Below, piece after piece: positions 42,934-53,745 of a DNA stretch of 64,000 nt (positions are counted from its first letter, which is position 1; each line of letters starts with the position of its first letter). The notes under the pieces are model-generated. The model was given only the letters and a program-made list of their open reading frames with translations. It was not told the origin of the DNA and made no database searches. The stretch is from Erinaceus europaeus (Eukaryota; Chordata; Mammalia; Eulipotyphla; Erinaceidae), in NCBI RefSeq assembly GCF_950295315.1, contig NC_080179.1:74388261-74452260 (forward strand). The letters are read 5' to 3'. A program made the position numbers and the translations under genes.

Positions 42934-44849
42934 TAGGCTCTGCTATTCTCTAGCTAGAATCTTGCTGCTGTGACAGGTTGGTTCCAGAAGGTAAAGAGTC
43001 AGGAGGCATCTGTCTCTGGCAGCCCCACCAAGTTTCAGACCAGCAAATATCTTTGTGCCATGTGCTCATCCAGGGACCCAGGTTCTTTCTGTATTGTTGC
43101 TCGCTGACATCTAAAGCTATGCTCTCCTCTGTGCCAACCAAACTGGAGTCTGCATTCTCCCTGGCTTTGGTTGGTAGGAAGAGGAGTCAAGGCATGGGAG
43201 AAGGCAAACTCTTCCTCATAAAGTCCCACAAATGATACATATTATGTCCTCAGTGGGCTGAGCTGACTTTGGGGGGAGACTGGGGTACATGGTGACATCA
43301 TCTTGCCAGGTGGCATGTGACAATTCTGTTATGAAAGAGGAAGGAAAGAGTGGATTTTGATGACCCTGAGATTCTGCCATGTGAGCTATGAGATACACAC
43401 AGCTTATGGAAGAAACCTTCTTTATACGACCTTGCTAATGGATAGGTGAGAGCATGCATAAGACTCTCGGTACAGTGATGGCACCAGAGACCCCTTCACT
43501 AAGACCATAGGTCCAGGGGCTACACTGGCCTTGGTCTCCAGTGGGGTCCAATAACTACATTAGTTTCTGGGTGTGCTGTGCTGTGTCTAGGCTCCCCTGC
43601 ACCCCAGTCACAAATGCAGCATTCAGTGTGAGCCAAGAGGTGATGTCCCTTTTGTCTACTCTCACACCAGCCTTTATTAGCAGTTTGTGGTTCTGGGCTG
43701 TCTTCAAATTGGAGTTCAGGGCAGGGAAATTCCATTCCGCCAGGGAGCAGGTGGTGAGTGAACAGGGAGGCGTTCCCCATCTATCACAGAGGGAGAACCA
43801 GTCTGGAAAGCTTGCCCTATCAGCCTCTGAAAGGCTTCTGCTCCCAGGAGCCTGGAAATCGGGGGACCTTGCCTCTGGAGCATTGGCAGCAAGTTGCCAC
43901 CTCCCTGGTGGTGGTGGCTTAGGATCAGTTGCCATGGCAGTGGCTCTCTGCTCCTTTTTTGCTTTGAAAGGAAGTGGGACTGCCCAAGAAAAGGAGGGCG
44001 CCTCCTTCCTGGAAGGTTGGGAGCCTTTGTCTCCTGTTCTCCCCTCCCTTCCCATCCCCTCCAGGAGGGACAGGATCTCATTATGCTGCTTCTGTCTTTC
44101 AGGCTATAATTTGGATAACAAAAGAGAGGACTAAGATGGATGGCAGCCACAGAATTTCTTGGCATCATGGCCTGAGTGTGAACTTACTTCTCAGGCTGTG
44201 ATTAGTTTGCTCAAGCGGAAGCTCAAGCTCACAAAGTCAAGTTTGATTCTGCTCTGGTGGGTCCAACGGCTGCATTTTAACAGTTAACTAGCCAGCACAT
44301 TTTCCCCTTTCCTTTTTGTTTTCTTTCCCCTCTTTCTTCTCCGCTCCTTCCTTTCTCCTCTCCATGCCCATTGAACACTTTTGTGAGGAACTCTTCTCTG
44401 ACTGAGATCACAGACAAACATAGAGTCTTGACCTCACACTCTTTGTGACCTCAGGGTGATGCAAACATGAAATGACACGCTTATGTTCAGAAGAAGTCTT
44501 TGCTATCAGCTTGGAGGCCACGGCTTGTTTGGCTTCTGTGGAGTCAAAGTAGGAAAACACAGTACTTATGATGGGATCAGAAAGCCCTGCAAGCTGAGCG
44601 TGGGAGAGAGAGCCCGTGCCCAGGTGAGCTGCAAGGAAGGGTCCTTGGAGGAGTGCAGAGTGCCCCCAAGGCATGGGGCATGGGCACAGGTGGCCAGCTC
44701 AGGAGGCTCTGGCAAGATTGTTGGGTAGGTTCTGATTCCTAAAGGGCCTGATCCCTCCCAGTGAACAAGCATTCGGTACACAGTCTGTTTACCAGAACAG
44801 GCCCTGACCATCTGTGTGCCTGTTTATTGACACAGTTCACTGTCACAGA
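42934..44849. other. Single-copy-looking DNA, longest open frames unexplained
   Basis: The longest repeat-free block of the window. Overlapping open frames of 197 codons (plus, 43541-44134), 166 codons (minus, 43555-44055) and 150 codons (minus, 43716-44168) occupy the same GC-rich DNA. None shows a domain, a signal peptide or exon-like boundaries. Mutual overlap on both strands suggests low stop density, not coding. Confidence 0.4.
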
Positions 44850-45120
44850 AGTTGCTGCTGGAGCTTGGTGCGTGCACGACAAATCCACTACTCCTGGTGA
44901 CCACTTTTTCTTTCTTCCTTCTTCCTTTTATTTATTTAGTAGATTAGAAAGAAATCGAGAGGGGAGGGGGAGCTAAAGAGGGAGAGGAAAGAGAGACAGA
45001 CACCTGCAGCCCTGCTTCACCACTTGTGAAGCTTCCCCTCTGCAGGTGGGGACCAGGAGCCTGGGCCTGGCTTCTTGTGTGTGGTGATATCTGTGCGTAG
45101 GTGTGCCACTGCCGGTCTCT
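44850..45120 (-). mobile_element. SINE-B copy with extra 3' block
   Basis: TTGCTGCTGGAGCTTGGTGC block, TTTATTTATTTAGTAG tail, GACACCTGCAGCCCTGC, CTCTGCAGGTGGGGACC. Confidence 0.82.
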
Positions 45121-45273
45121 TAGTATCTATCATTGTCTGGGGTGGGGTGGGGGGAGGGACGAGGAGGGCCCCTTTTTCTGTCTTCTCACTCCTCCAACAA
45201 GCAACCCTATGGTAGAGAAAGAGAGAGAGCTCTTCCAGTGCTATGGGGTCCAGGTTTGAACCCGAGTCTTGTA

Positions 45274-45753
45274 TGCCGGGCTGGCTAGCTTCGTGGGTGG
45301 GAGACAGACGACCAGGGACTCATGGCTGAGCTGGGCAGCAGCATCTCTTTATTCATGCGGAACACAGCACAATCTAAGCTAAGCTAAGCCATCTCTAATC
45401 ACAATCCTGTCCTTATATATATACTCGCCAAGTAGGGTGGAAACAGGATGTGACGTAGAAAGGGTGGAGCGAAAAAAGAGTGGTGAAAATCAGGGTGACT
45501 AGGAGAGGGGGCGGAGCAAAAAGACACTGTGAACCAGTGGGGATTAAACCAATGCCCTGCAGGCAGGGCGGTGCTTAGTGAACAGTGGTTATGTAAATAG
45601 AATACAGTGTAAGCAGGGGGATTAAACCAGTGCCCTGCAGGCAGGGTGGTGCTTATTTAACAGTGGTTATGTAACTAGAATACAGTGTAAGCAGGGGGAT
45701 TAAACCAATGAAACAGAAGGGATTTTAGAAGCAGAATTAGAAGCAGACCAACA
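45274..45753 (-). mobile_element. Solo LTR with duplicated U3 segment
   Basis: On the minus strand it starts TGTTGGTC and ends CCGGCA, flanked by CTTGTA (45268-45273) and CCTGTA (45754-45759), a 6-base TSD with one change. A TATA tract (about 45413-45422) and a reversed AATAAA (45348-45353) mark promoter and poly(A) site. U5 carries GAGTCCCTGGTCGTCTGTC. It belongs with the LTRs at 16.5 and 51.4 kb. No internal region. Confidence 0.9.
45541..45696 (-). repeat. Two 78-base direct repeats in the LTR U3
   Basis: Units 45541-45618 and 45619-45696, each starting GGATTAAACC and ending GTAAGCAGGG, with a third start at 45697. The LTR at 51.4 kb has a single unit. Duplicated U3 blocks often act as enhancers in retroviral LTRs; here that is inference. 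Confidence 0.85.
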
Positions 45754-45839
45754 CCTGTACACGGCAAAGTAGCACACTATCCAAGAGAACTATTTTGCCA
45801 GGGCCCTTGAGCATTTTTCACAAACAGTCCAGGAAATTC

Positions 45840-46010
45840 ACTGCTCCAGGTAATCTGTCTCAGTTATATTGATATATATAGAGAGAGGAATAGATATTAC
45901 AGCACCAAATATTATTCCTCCTCTTCAGTGGGGGCCAGGTGCGAACCTTATTCCTCTGATATGCACCTCAGAAAGCAGGTATACTATCCAGGCGAGATTT
46001 TCGTGCTGGC
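45840..46010 (-). mobile_element. SINE-D copy, diverged
   Basis: ATTACAGCACCAAATATTAT, GTGGGGGCCAGGTGCGAACC and AGGTATACTATCCAGGCGAG. Confidence 0.6.
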
Positions 46011-47094
46011 TCTAGTCCCTGGATTTTGATTCTGGACCTGTCATCCTGTAGTCATAGCTCATCCAACCTCTCCAACAGTCTCAAAAGCGAGCGTGCCTAT
46101 CCTCAAAGAGCCTGCATCGTTTCTGTGTAAATGGGGGTGAGAGGAGGGGTGAGCAGGGGTGCATCTACTCTGTGGCTTTGTCCTTGTGGAAATGAGCCAG
46201 CTGTGTTAGTGGGGGGTGTGGTGGGTGCGGTGGGTGGCAGGTCTGGCCTTGCACTGCACAACACCCATGATGTGAGCATTTGAATGAGGAGTCCCTCCAG
46301 TCAAGTGAGAGTGTCTTTCACAGTCTTCCTGTTAGAGCCACTGACTGCAGCCAGCCAAGCTCCCTCACACTGTGGTGAGAGCCTATCAGGGGCTAGCTGA
46401 GCCTGCATTTCCACATTTCCATAGGGCAGCTTGACACTTTATACCCTAAAGTCTTGCAAATAAAACCCTTGGCTTAATAGTTCCGTAGCCTAAGGGAAAC
46501 AGTCAGGGCTGAAGACTCAGGCTCACTTTGAAAACACAGCATCCAGCATCTCTGTGCTGGAGATGTTCTAGAGAAGGGGACTCACAGATCTGGAGGAAGA
46601 CCCAGCCTGATAAACGCAGGCGAAGACTCCAGACTCCCTGCATGGAGGCAGCCCCGTGTGGAGTTCCCACACTCTACCAGGTCCTGTTGGATCCTGCACG
46701 TGACTCTGAGTCAGGCCAGGCTGTTTCTGGTCAAGGATGTCCTGCTAGCCGGGAGAGGATCTTTTCTCTCCTCCTCCTGCTCCTCCTCCTCTTTTTTTTT
46801 TTTTCTTCTTCTCTTTCTCTCTGTCTCTGTCTAAAAAAGAAGGAAGAAGGGGAGGTAGAGGTGGAGGAGGAGAACCACCCCCAAAGAGCACTTTTCCTGC
46901 GTGTCCAGATGACGCCTCACAAGGGCTCCACCAGCATCTGATTCTTTCTGTCACCACACGAACCCTGTCACCATTGTCTCTCTGTTGCCTCTTCATCTTC
47001 TCCAGTGAGAAGAACTGAGTCTTATTTCATTTTGCTGTGGCAGCAATATCCCCTGACAAGAACAGGACTCTGAGGAAGTGATTCTCGAGTTCCT
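46011..47094. other. Single-copy-looking DNA, no gene found
   Basis: Contains a pyrimidine stretch followed by its purine counterpart (46.75-46.88 kb), an imperfect inverted repeat. The 137-codon open frame there is unrecognised. Confidence 0.4.
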
Positions 47095-47290
47095 CATTCA
47101 CTTATCCAGTTATTCAACCAACATTTCACACATATCTCTCACGTCCCAGACTCTGTCTGTCCTAAGCCAGAGTATATGCCTGGTTGAAGCCACAAGTAAA
47201 AAATTCTGTTCTAACAGGCCCACCGTCTACTACCTGAGGCAGAAAGTGATCAGGTAAGCACACGAGTAAATAGATACATCGAATAACCAT
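47095..47290 (-). mobile_element. Probable L2 remnant
   Basis: TTCAACCAACATTTCACAC and TTCTAACAGGCCCACCG resemble the ancient L2 3' end in one orientation. Divergence is high. Confidence 0.35.
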
Positions 47291-47419
47291 GAACATGCAG
47301 ACAGCTTCCTCATTTAGCTCTCCAACTCTCTCACATCCCTCAGCTGTGAAGCCTTCTGCTCTGACTCTGTCAGGCCTGACTCCCGACTGCTTGTGATCTC
47401 CTTTAACCTTTGTAATTGC

Positions 47420-47720
47420 CCCCAGGGCTACTGCTAGGGTTTGGTGCCTGTATGACAAATCCACTGGTCTCAGTGGCCATCTTTTCCTGACATTTTTTGT
47501 TTGTTTGTTTGTTGTTGTTGTTTGTTTTCTATTTTATTTGATAGGACAGAAAGAAATTGGGTGGGGAATAGAAAGAGGGAGAGATAGAGACATCTGCAGA
47601 CCTGCTTCACCTCTCATGAAGTGTCCCCTCTACAGGTGGGGAGCAGGGGCTCGAACCCAGATCACTGTACGTGGTAATAATGGGCTAGCTCAAACTAGTG
47701 CACTACCACCCAACCCCCTT
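47420..47720 (-). mobile_element. SINE-B copy with extra 3' block
   Basis: GGCTACTGCTAGGGTTTGG block, TTTGTTTGTTTG tract, GATAGGACAGAAAGAAATTG, CTGCTTCACCTCTCATG, GGCTCGAACCCAGATC. Confidence 0.78.
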
Positions 47721-48248
47721 TTTAAAATTTTTTACTATCCATACTATTTTTTTTTTTTTGCACTCCAAATTTTATTAGGGAAGTGATGACTTATAAGACA
47801 CTTGTCATGAATACAAATCTTATTTCCCTGTGACAGGCGTCTTTACACTACACCAACTGACGTTCCCCTCCATCGCGCCCCCACCCCCGCCCAGCTCCCC
47901 TAGGCCTCTGGCTTTGCTGCAGTAGCCTATATCTGGGGCATATTTTACCCTTCTCCTTTCCTTTTCTTTCCTGTTTCTTTGGCATTCAGATTCCAACTTC
48001 CAAAAGTAGTTCCTCAGAGGAAACCTCCCAGTCGCTAGCACACTATCATGCTCACTGTTTTAATTCTCTATGCAAAGCTTCTGGTTATCTCCTCTTTGTT
48101 GCTAACAGTTAGAGTTGTTGCTAATGTTCTCTTTACCCTATCTAAATTTCATGAGGGGAAGAGGTTCTTTCTGTACGAATAATGAGGACTCAATACATTT
48201 GCTCAGTTGATTAATTAATGAACACACTCTAAGAAAACCATTGTATGG
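47721..48248. other. Single-copy-looking DNA, possible L2/MIR at the end
   Basis: GGACTCAATACATTTGCTCA followed by TTGATTAATTAATGAAC resembles the terminal motif of L2/MIR. No gene. Confidence 0.35.
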
Positions 48249-48467
48249 CACATCTTATTTTATTCATTTTTATTAGTGATTAAATAATGGTTCATAAAAT
48301 TGTAGGGTAAGAGGCGGAGAATGCCATACAATTCCCACCACCAGAGTTTTGTGGCACATTTTACTTTATTTATTTTTATTAGTGATTTAATAATGGTTCA
48401 TAAGATTGTAGGGTAAGAGGCAGACAAAGCCATACAATTCCCACCACCAGAGTTTTATGTCACATTT
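48249..48467 (-). mobile_element. Two adjacent R1 3'-tail insertions
   Basis: Two near-identical units of about 108 bases (48249-48357, 48358-48467) carry the reversed R1 tail: ATTAGTGATT, AATGGTTCATAA and CAATTCCCACCACCAGAG. GGCACAT-like words border both. Confidence 0.75.
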
Positions 48468-49533
48468 TAAACTGTGCCATTTGCTCACACAAACATCTGC
48501 ACTCCAAGTTTTTTCTCTAAGGGGGACTAAAACATATTCATGGAAATTCCTTTATGCGAACCATAATGCCAAGCTTATTCTTAGAGACAAAAACAAGAAG
48601 CAGTACAACATGCATACCAGAGACAAGATTTTGTTGTTTTGTAAAGTGTGATATAGCTAAACAATGAAATTCTACACCGAATTAAAAAGAAAAAAAAAAG
48701 AAACAAGTCACAGGTATGACTGACTTGAAGAGGCCCATGGAGCTTCTAGAATGCCAGCAATGTTTCCCATCTCAACTGCAGTGCTGGTTACATGGCACAT
48801 ACACTTCTCAGGGTCACTGAGGCAGCCTTTTAAAATGGACCCTTTTCAGTGGCATAAAATACAGGCCAAAAATTATTGAAAAGTTATTTTGAAAGGTAAA
48901 TGTGAGGAATCCAGCACTTCTCATCCTTGTAGTTGAGGGAAGCCTGACTGAAAGGGCAGGACAGCTCAGTGAGGGTGAGAGGGGTTTGTGATGGTCGCTA
49001 AGCAGAACCCCAGCTGGAACAGATGAAAGACTGGGATATGGAAAACACGATGAGGTCCTGACCAGCACTTTGGACAAGTGTCATGAAAACCTAGAGACTG
49101 AAGAGTAACACACCACGACAGCAGGACACCGGGGCCAGACTGGAGGCGCATTGAAGAAGAAATAAAGGTAGGCTTTGTTTACGCATAAATCCTTGATAGA
49201 CCTTAAAATTCTTAAAAAGATTCCAACAGCCCCCCTCTCTCTGGTGCTTTTTGTCTGGGTTACCAGGCTCTGCTGGTTAGCACCAGGTCCCACCATGGTA
49301 GCTGGCTGGCACAGAGGCTCAGTGCCAGGTAAGAAAGTTAGTCCTGTAGGGCTGGTGAAAGACACCACAGGCCACCCAACCTCCCTGGAGCCCCAGAAGA
49401 TAGTGGGGGCGTCATGGAGGGGATGGAGAGCTGTCTGTTGTGTTGACCTCCTCACTGCCCACACCTAGGCCCAGTGTGAGCTAACACTAGCAGACACATT
49501 TCTATACAAGTGAAAATGTGGCATTTCCAATTG
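48468..49533. other. Single-copy-looking DNA, no gene found
   Basis: Open frames under 130 codons; nothing recognised. Confidence 0.4.
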
Positions 49534-49540
49534 GGTCATT

Positions 49541-49992
49541 CTTCTTCGTCTAGCGTTTGCCCTTCTTCCGTAGCCAATCAATAGCGTCAGGTTGAGCCTG
49601 ATGTAAAGTTTCGAGACCTCCTTTGAATCTGGAGAGGTGGCAGTCGTTGACTATGTGGGTCATAGTCTGTCTGGAGCCGCAGGGGCAGTTCGGGTCGTCT
49701 TTGGCTCCCCAGTGATGGAACATAGCGGCGCACCGGCCATGGCCTGTTCGACAGCGATTGAGGAGGGCCCAATCATAACGTGCCAGGTCAAAGCCGGGTT
49801 GACGCTTGCAGGGGTCTGTGATGAGGTGTTTGTTCTTGACCTCAGCTGACTGCCAACTCTGTTTCCAAGAGTCTGGAACAGAGAAGTTCAGTGTAGGCGT
49901 AGGGGACCAGATTGGATGACTAGACGTCAAGCGTTGAACAGGGTGGGCGAAGATATCCGCGTATATTGGCAGGTCCGGTCGAGTGTAGACGT
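49541..49992 (-). mobile_element. Vingi-like copy 3, 5'-truncated, 7-base TSD
   Basis: The last 452 bases of the element, flanked by GGTCATT (49534-49540 and 49993-49999). The frame is open from the truncation to the terminal TAG. The tail is TAGACGAAGAAG. Confidence 0.92.
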
Positions 49993-50079
49993 GGTCATTG
50001 TCCCCATGTGTCACCACTCTCTGAAACAATTACAGAAGCCAGAACTCCCACCTTCTGCACCCCATAAAGAATTTTGATC

Positions 50080-50361
50080 CGAGAATCGGGTGTTAAACAC
50101 ACAGCGGGTTAAACACACATGGCGCAAAGCACAAGGACTGGAGTAAAGATCCCGGTTCGAGCCCCCGGCTCCCCACCTGCAGGGGAGTCGCTTCACAGGC
50201 AGTGAAGCAGGTGTGCAGGTGTCTGTCTTTCTCTCTCTCTCTCTGTCTTCCTCCCCTCTCTCCATTTCTCTCTGTCCTATCCAACAACAATGACAATAAT
50301 AACCACAACAATGATAAATCAACAAGGGCAATAAAAGAGAATAAAATTTTTAAAAATAGAT
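50080..50361 (+). mobile_element. SINE-A copy with 10-base TSD
   Basis: GATCCCGGTTCGAGCCCCCG B-box region, GCAGGGGAGTCGCTTCAC, and an AACAATGATAAATCAAC tail. AATTTTGATC is repeated at 50070-50079 and 50362-50371. Confidence 0.92.
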
Positions 50362-50485
50362 AATTTTGATCTATACTCCCAGAAGGGGAGAAATTTTAGG
50401 GGAAGGTAACCAGAGGGCTCTGAACTCTGGTTCCATCAGGACCCTGAGAGAGAAGAAAAAAAAAGGAAGGACATTTAGAAGTAGT

Positions 50486-50591
50486 TCTTCTTCTTCTAGC
50501 GTTTGCCCTTCTTCCGTAGCCAGTCAACAGCGTCAGGTGGAGCCTGACGTAAAGTTTCGAACCTCCTTTGAATCTGGAGAGGTGGCAGTCG
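50486..50591 (-). mobile_element. Vingi-like copy 4, 106 bases, 10-base TSD
   Basis: Only the last 106 bases are present. TAGAAGTAGT flanks it exactly (50476-50485 and 50592-50601). Confidence 0.93.
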
Positions 50592-50850
50592 TAGAAGTAG
50601 TAATAGGTGTATATGTGACTGAGAAAGGAAGACAAAGCAGTGCCGTAGGGAAAAAATGGATATATATTATATATATATTTATAGAAAAAGTAGTCGACCC
50701 ATATCTGTGACCTTGGGAGAACCACTACAGTGTCCAGTGGAGGAAATGAGGACACAGAAGTCTGGTGCTGGGAACAGTGTGGACTAACACTTCTGCTATG
50801 TTATGATTTTGTAAATCATATTAAATTGCTAATAAAAAATGAAAAAGACA

Positions 50851-51224
50851 AATGAGGCTGGCGTATGTGTACCTTCTGAGTGCTCTTCTGCCTGCCAGCA
50901 CCAGGACAGACACACCTCAGATGGAAATACCCACTCTGTTCCCTCTGCCTTCTACCCACCTCGTTTCCTTCCTTTCCTGCTAGTCCTCCCTTCCTCCTCT
51001 TAGTGCTCCCTCTCTCTCCCTTTTCCCCTCCCAGCTGCTCCTGTCAGCTCACGGGTCAGACTACAGGACTCAGGTGTTTCACAAGTGTGCTGGGGTGTCT
51101 CTTCTCCACCCGACTCCCACCCAGCCCAGAGAGCGACTGCGGTGATGACAGGGGCCCACCACCTGTTTCCCCCTTCACCCAGCTATTCCACTAGTCATTT
51201 GTTTGTTTGTTTGTTCTTCATTTG
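50851..51224. other. Single-copy-looking DNA, no gene found
   Basis: Pyrimidine-rich. The 104-codon Pro/Ser/Leu-rich open frame is unrecognised. Confidence 0.4.
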
Positions 51225-51424
51225 TCATCAGAGAGCTACTGCTTGGTCTGGGTGCCTGTATAGCAAGTCCTCTGCTCCTAGTGGCCTTTTTGTTTGTTTT
51301 GTTTTTCTTCTCCTTTCTTTTTATTGATAAGACAGAGAGAAATTGAGATAGGAGGGGTGATAGACTAGGACAGAGACAGAGAGATTCCTCCAGCCCTGCT
51401 TCACTACTCATAAAGCTTCCCTCC

Positions 51425-51939
51425 TGCTGGGCTAGCTTTGCGGGTGGGAGAGAGAGACGACCAGGGACTCATGGCTGAGTGGTACACAGTTCAGTCTTTA
51501 TTCATGTGGAACGCAGCACAATCTAAGCTCTCTCTAACCACAATCTTGTCCTTATATATCCTGGGGCTGCCAGTGCAGATCAGCTTCTAGGCTCTCTCCA
51601 GAGCCTGTTAGAGACGGAAGTCCTGGTGAAGTGCTTCTGATGATTCCGGTGACAGAGCAGCTGTATATACACTCTCCAAGTAGGGTGAAAACAGGATGTG
51701 ACGTAGAGAGGGTGTAGCAAAAAGAGACTGGTGGAAATCAGGGTGTGACAAGGAGAAGGAGACATGGCAGAGCAAAAAGAGAGTATGAACCAGCGGGATT
51801 AAACCAATGCCCTGGAGGCAGGACGGTTCTTAGTTAACAGTGGTTTATGTAAATAGAATAGAGTGTTAAGCAGGGGGGGGGGATTAAACCAATGAAACAG
51901 AAGGGGGTCGTAGAAGCAGAATTTAGAAGCATACCAACA
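51425..51939 (-). mobile_element. Solo LTR with a 104-base insert at its TATA box
   Basis: On the minus strand it starts TGTTGGTATGC and ends at GCCCAGCA, flanked by CCCTCC on both sides (51419-51424 and 51940-51945). U5 GACCAGGGACTCATGG (as read on plus) and the U3 words match the LTRs at 16.5 and 45.3 kb. No internal region. Confidence 0.9.
51560..51663 (-). other. Insert of unknown origin in LTR
   Basis: These bases separate the two halves of the TATA tract (TATAT at 51555-51559 and TATATAC from 51664). The other LTRs read straight through. I find no second copy in the window. Confidence 0.75.
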
Positions 51940-52020
51940 CCCTCCTGCAGGTGGGGACCAGGGGCCTGAACCTAGGTCCTCACACATGGTATTATGTGTG
52001 CTCAGACAGTTGTGCCCATG

Positions 52021-52430
52021 ATGGACCCTTAATTCACTGTGGTCTTTAAGCTCTATCTCTAACTTCTCCTCAGACCACACTAGTGCAAGGGAACGAGATC
52101 CCCACTTTACAAGTGGGATTTCTAAGAGCAGATAGTCAACAATGGGTCCCAATTACACAGGCTGTCTGGGGGTGACTGGGAAAAGGTGCTCAACTCAGAC
52201 CACCCTAAAAGTCTCAGAGTTGACCTCCTCAGGGCACCCTGCTCTGGCATGAGACCAACAGTCCAGGGAAAGTGGGGGGGGGGCTCTGGCCTTGCCTTAA
52301 TCAAAGACAAGATTGTCACCCCTTAATTTTTGCCTCTTTTCCCCAAGTGATAAAGCAATCACTGCTCCACTTTCAGGACTCAAAAGAATGTGAGGGGTAG
52401 AAAAGTTTCATCCAAGTAGAGATTTATCTG

Positions 52431-52465
<35 letters not shown>

Positions 52466-52639
52466 ACTCCTCCTTTGACTCTCAGAGTAAAATTATCACT
52501 GTCAAGTGAAGACTCCACCCATAAGCCAGCCCCGCTTAACTCTCTTAGTTGGGGTGTATACAGCTATCTCCCAAGGGAAAAAAAGTATCTACATAATCAT
52601 AGTACTCCAGTACAAGTTTAAAATTTACTTCTCCTGAGT
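52021..52639. other. Single-copy-looking DNA with a CT run
   Basis: A (CT)n run lies at about 52437-52462. No gene. Confidence 0.4.
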
Positions 52640-52702
52640 TGGCAAAATGTCAATAGCTCACCTGGATAGTGCTTTACCATGTGTGAGGCCCAGGATATGA
52701 AC
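52640..52702 (+). mobile_element. SINE-D head fragment
   Basis: ATAGCTCACCTGGATAGTGC and TTACCATGTGTGAGGCCC. Confidence 0.6.
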
Positions 52703-53101
52703 AGGATATTCTCTATAAAAGAGTTCCAAAAGGCTGATAAGTATATGAAAAAATGCTCCAAGTCTCTGATTGTCAGAGAAATGCAAATAAAGACAACAGT
52801 GAGATACCACTTCACTCCTGTGAGAATGTCATACATCAGAAAAGGAAACAGCAGCAAATGCTGGAGAGGGTGTGGGGTCAAAGGAACCCTCCTGCACTGC
52901 TGGTGGGAATGTCAATGGGTCCAGCCTCTGTGGAGAACAGTCTGGAGAACTCTCAGAAGGCTAGAAATGGACCTACCCTATGACCCTGCAATTCCCCTCC
53001 TGGGGATAGATCCTGAGGAATCCAACATACCTACTCAAAAATATTTGTGTACACCTATGTTCCTGGCAGCACAATGTTTAATAGCCAAAACCTGGAAGTA
53101 A
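52703..53101 (+). pseudogene. L1 ORF2 C-terminal remnant
   Basis: Encodes KKCSKSLIVREMQIKTTVRY, TPVRM, CWRGCGVKGTLLHCWWECQW (the C-terminal Cys-rich motif), VQPLWRTVWRTLRRL, DLPYDPAIPLLGI and IAKTWK. The frame meets a TAA at 53099-53101; the frame after it still shows family sequence (TDDWLRKLW, MEYYSAIKNG). This is the RNA-binding C-terminal end of the L1 reverse transcriptase, 5'-truncated. Confidence 0.88.
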
Positions 53102-53515
53102 CCCAGGTGTCCAACAACAGATGACTGGCTGAGGAAGTTGTGGTCTATATACACAATGGAATACTACTCAGCTATAAAAAATGGTACATTCACCTTCTTC
53201 TACCATCTTGGATGAAGCTTGAAGAAATCATGTTAAATGAGGTAAGCCAGAAGGATGAATATGAGATGATCTCACTGATAGATGCTGAAAAACAAGGTCA
53301 GAAGAGAAAACACTAAGCAGAACTTGGACCGGAGCTGGTGTGTTGCACCAAAGTCAAAGACTCTGGGGGGTGGGGGGGGCTCAGGTCCTGGAACATGATG
53401 GCAGAGGACCTAGTGGGGGTTGTATTGTTATGTGGTTATGTTATGCGTGTACAATGTATTGTTTTACTGTTGACTAGAAACCATTAATCCCTCAATAAAG
53501 CAATTTAAAAGAAAA
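52703..53515 (+). mobile_element. L1 3' end, relatively young
   Basis: ORF2 C-terminus plus 3'UTR with GCACCAAAGTCAAAGACTC, GGACCTAGTGGGGGTTGT and the terminal CCTCAATAAAGCAATTTAAA. The 3'UTR defines the L1 tails at 53.9 and 61.1 kb. Confidence 0.9.
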
Positions 53516-53528
53516 GAAAAGAAAAAGC

Positions 53529-53745
53529 AGGGGCCAGGCATTAGCTTACAGGGTTAAGTGCCTGTGTTACCATTCACGAGGACGTGTGTTCAAGCCTCCT
53601 GTCCCCAGCTGCGGTCGAAAGGCTTCATGAGTGTGAGGCGGTGCTGTAGGCGTCTACCTCTCTCTCACTCTCTCTACCCTTTTTCTTTCTCAATTTTTGT
53701 CTGCCCTATCAAGTAAAATAAAGTTCTAAAAAATATTTTTAAAAG
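53529..53745 (+). mobile_element. SINE-B copy
   Basis: GGGCCAGGCATTAGC head, GTGTTCAAGCCTCCTG, AGGCTTCATGAGTGTGAGG. Confidence 0.78.

Larger units (their letters stand above)
45190..45815 (-). mobile_element. SINE-D copy split by a solo LTR
   Basis: CAGTGCTATGGGGTCCAGG and TTTGAACCCGAGT lie left of the LTR. CACGGCAAAGTAGCACACTA and TTTTGCCAGGGCCC lie right of it. Together they form one reversed SINE-D. Confidence 0.8.
50000..50850 (+). mobile_element. Old R1 relative carrying two insertions
   Basis: CAATTACAGAAGCCAGAACT and CCACCTTCTGCACCCC match R1. After the SINE it continues with GATCTATACTCCCAGAAGG and ends in TTGCTAATAAAAAATG. It diverges strongly from R1 after 50.4 kb. Confidence 0.6.
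51225..52020 (-). mobile_element. SINE-B copy split by a solo LTR
   Basis: Left part: TGCTTGGTCTGGGTGCCTG block, TTTTTATTGATAAGACAGAG, CAGCCCTGCTTCACTACTC. Right part from 51946: TGCAGGTGGGGACCAGG, GGGCCTGAACCTAGGTCC. The parts join at the CCCTCC duplication. Confidence 0.85.
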
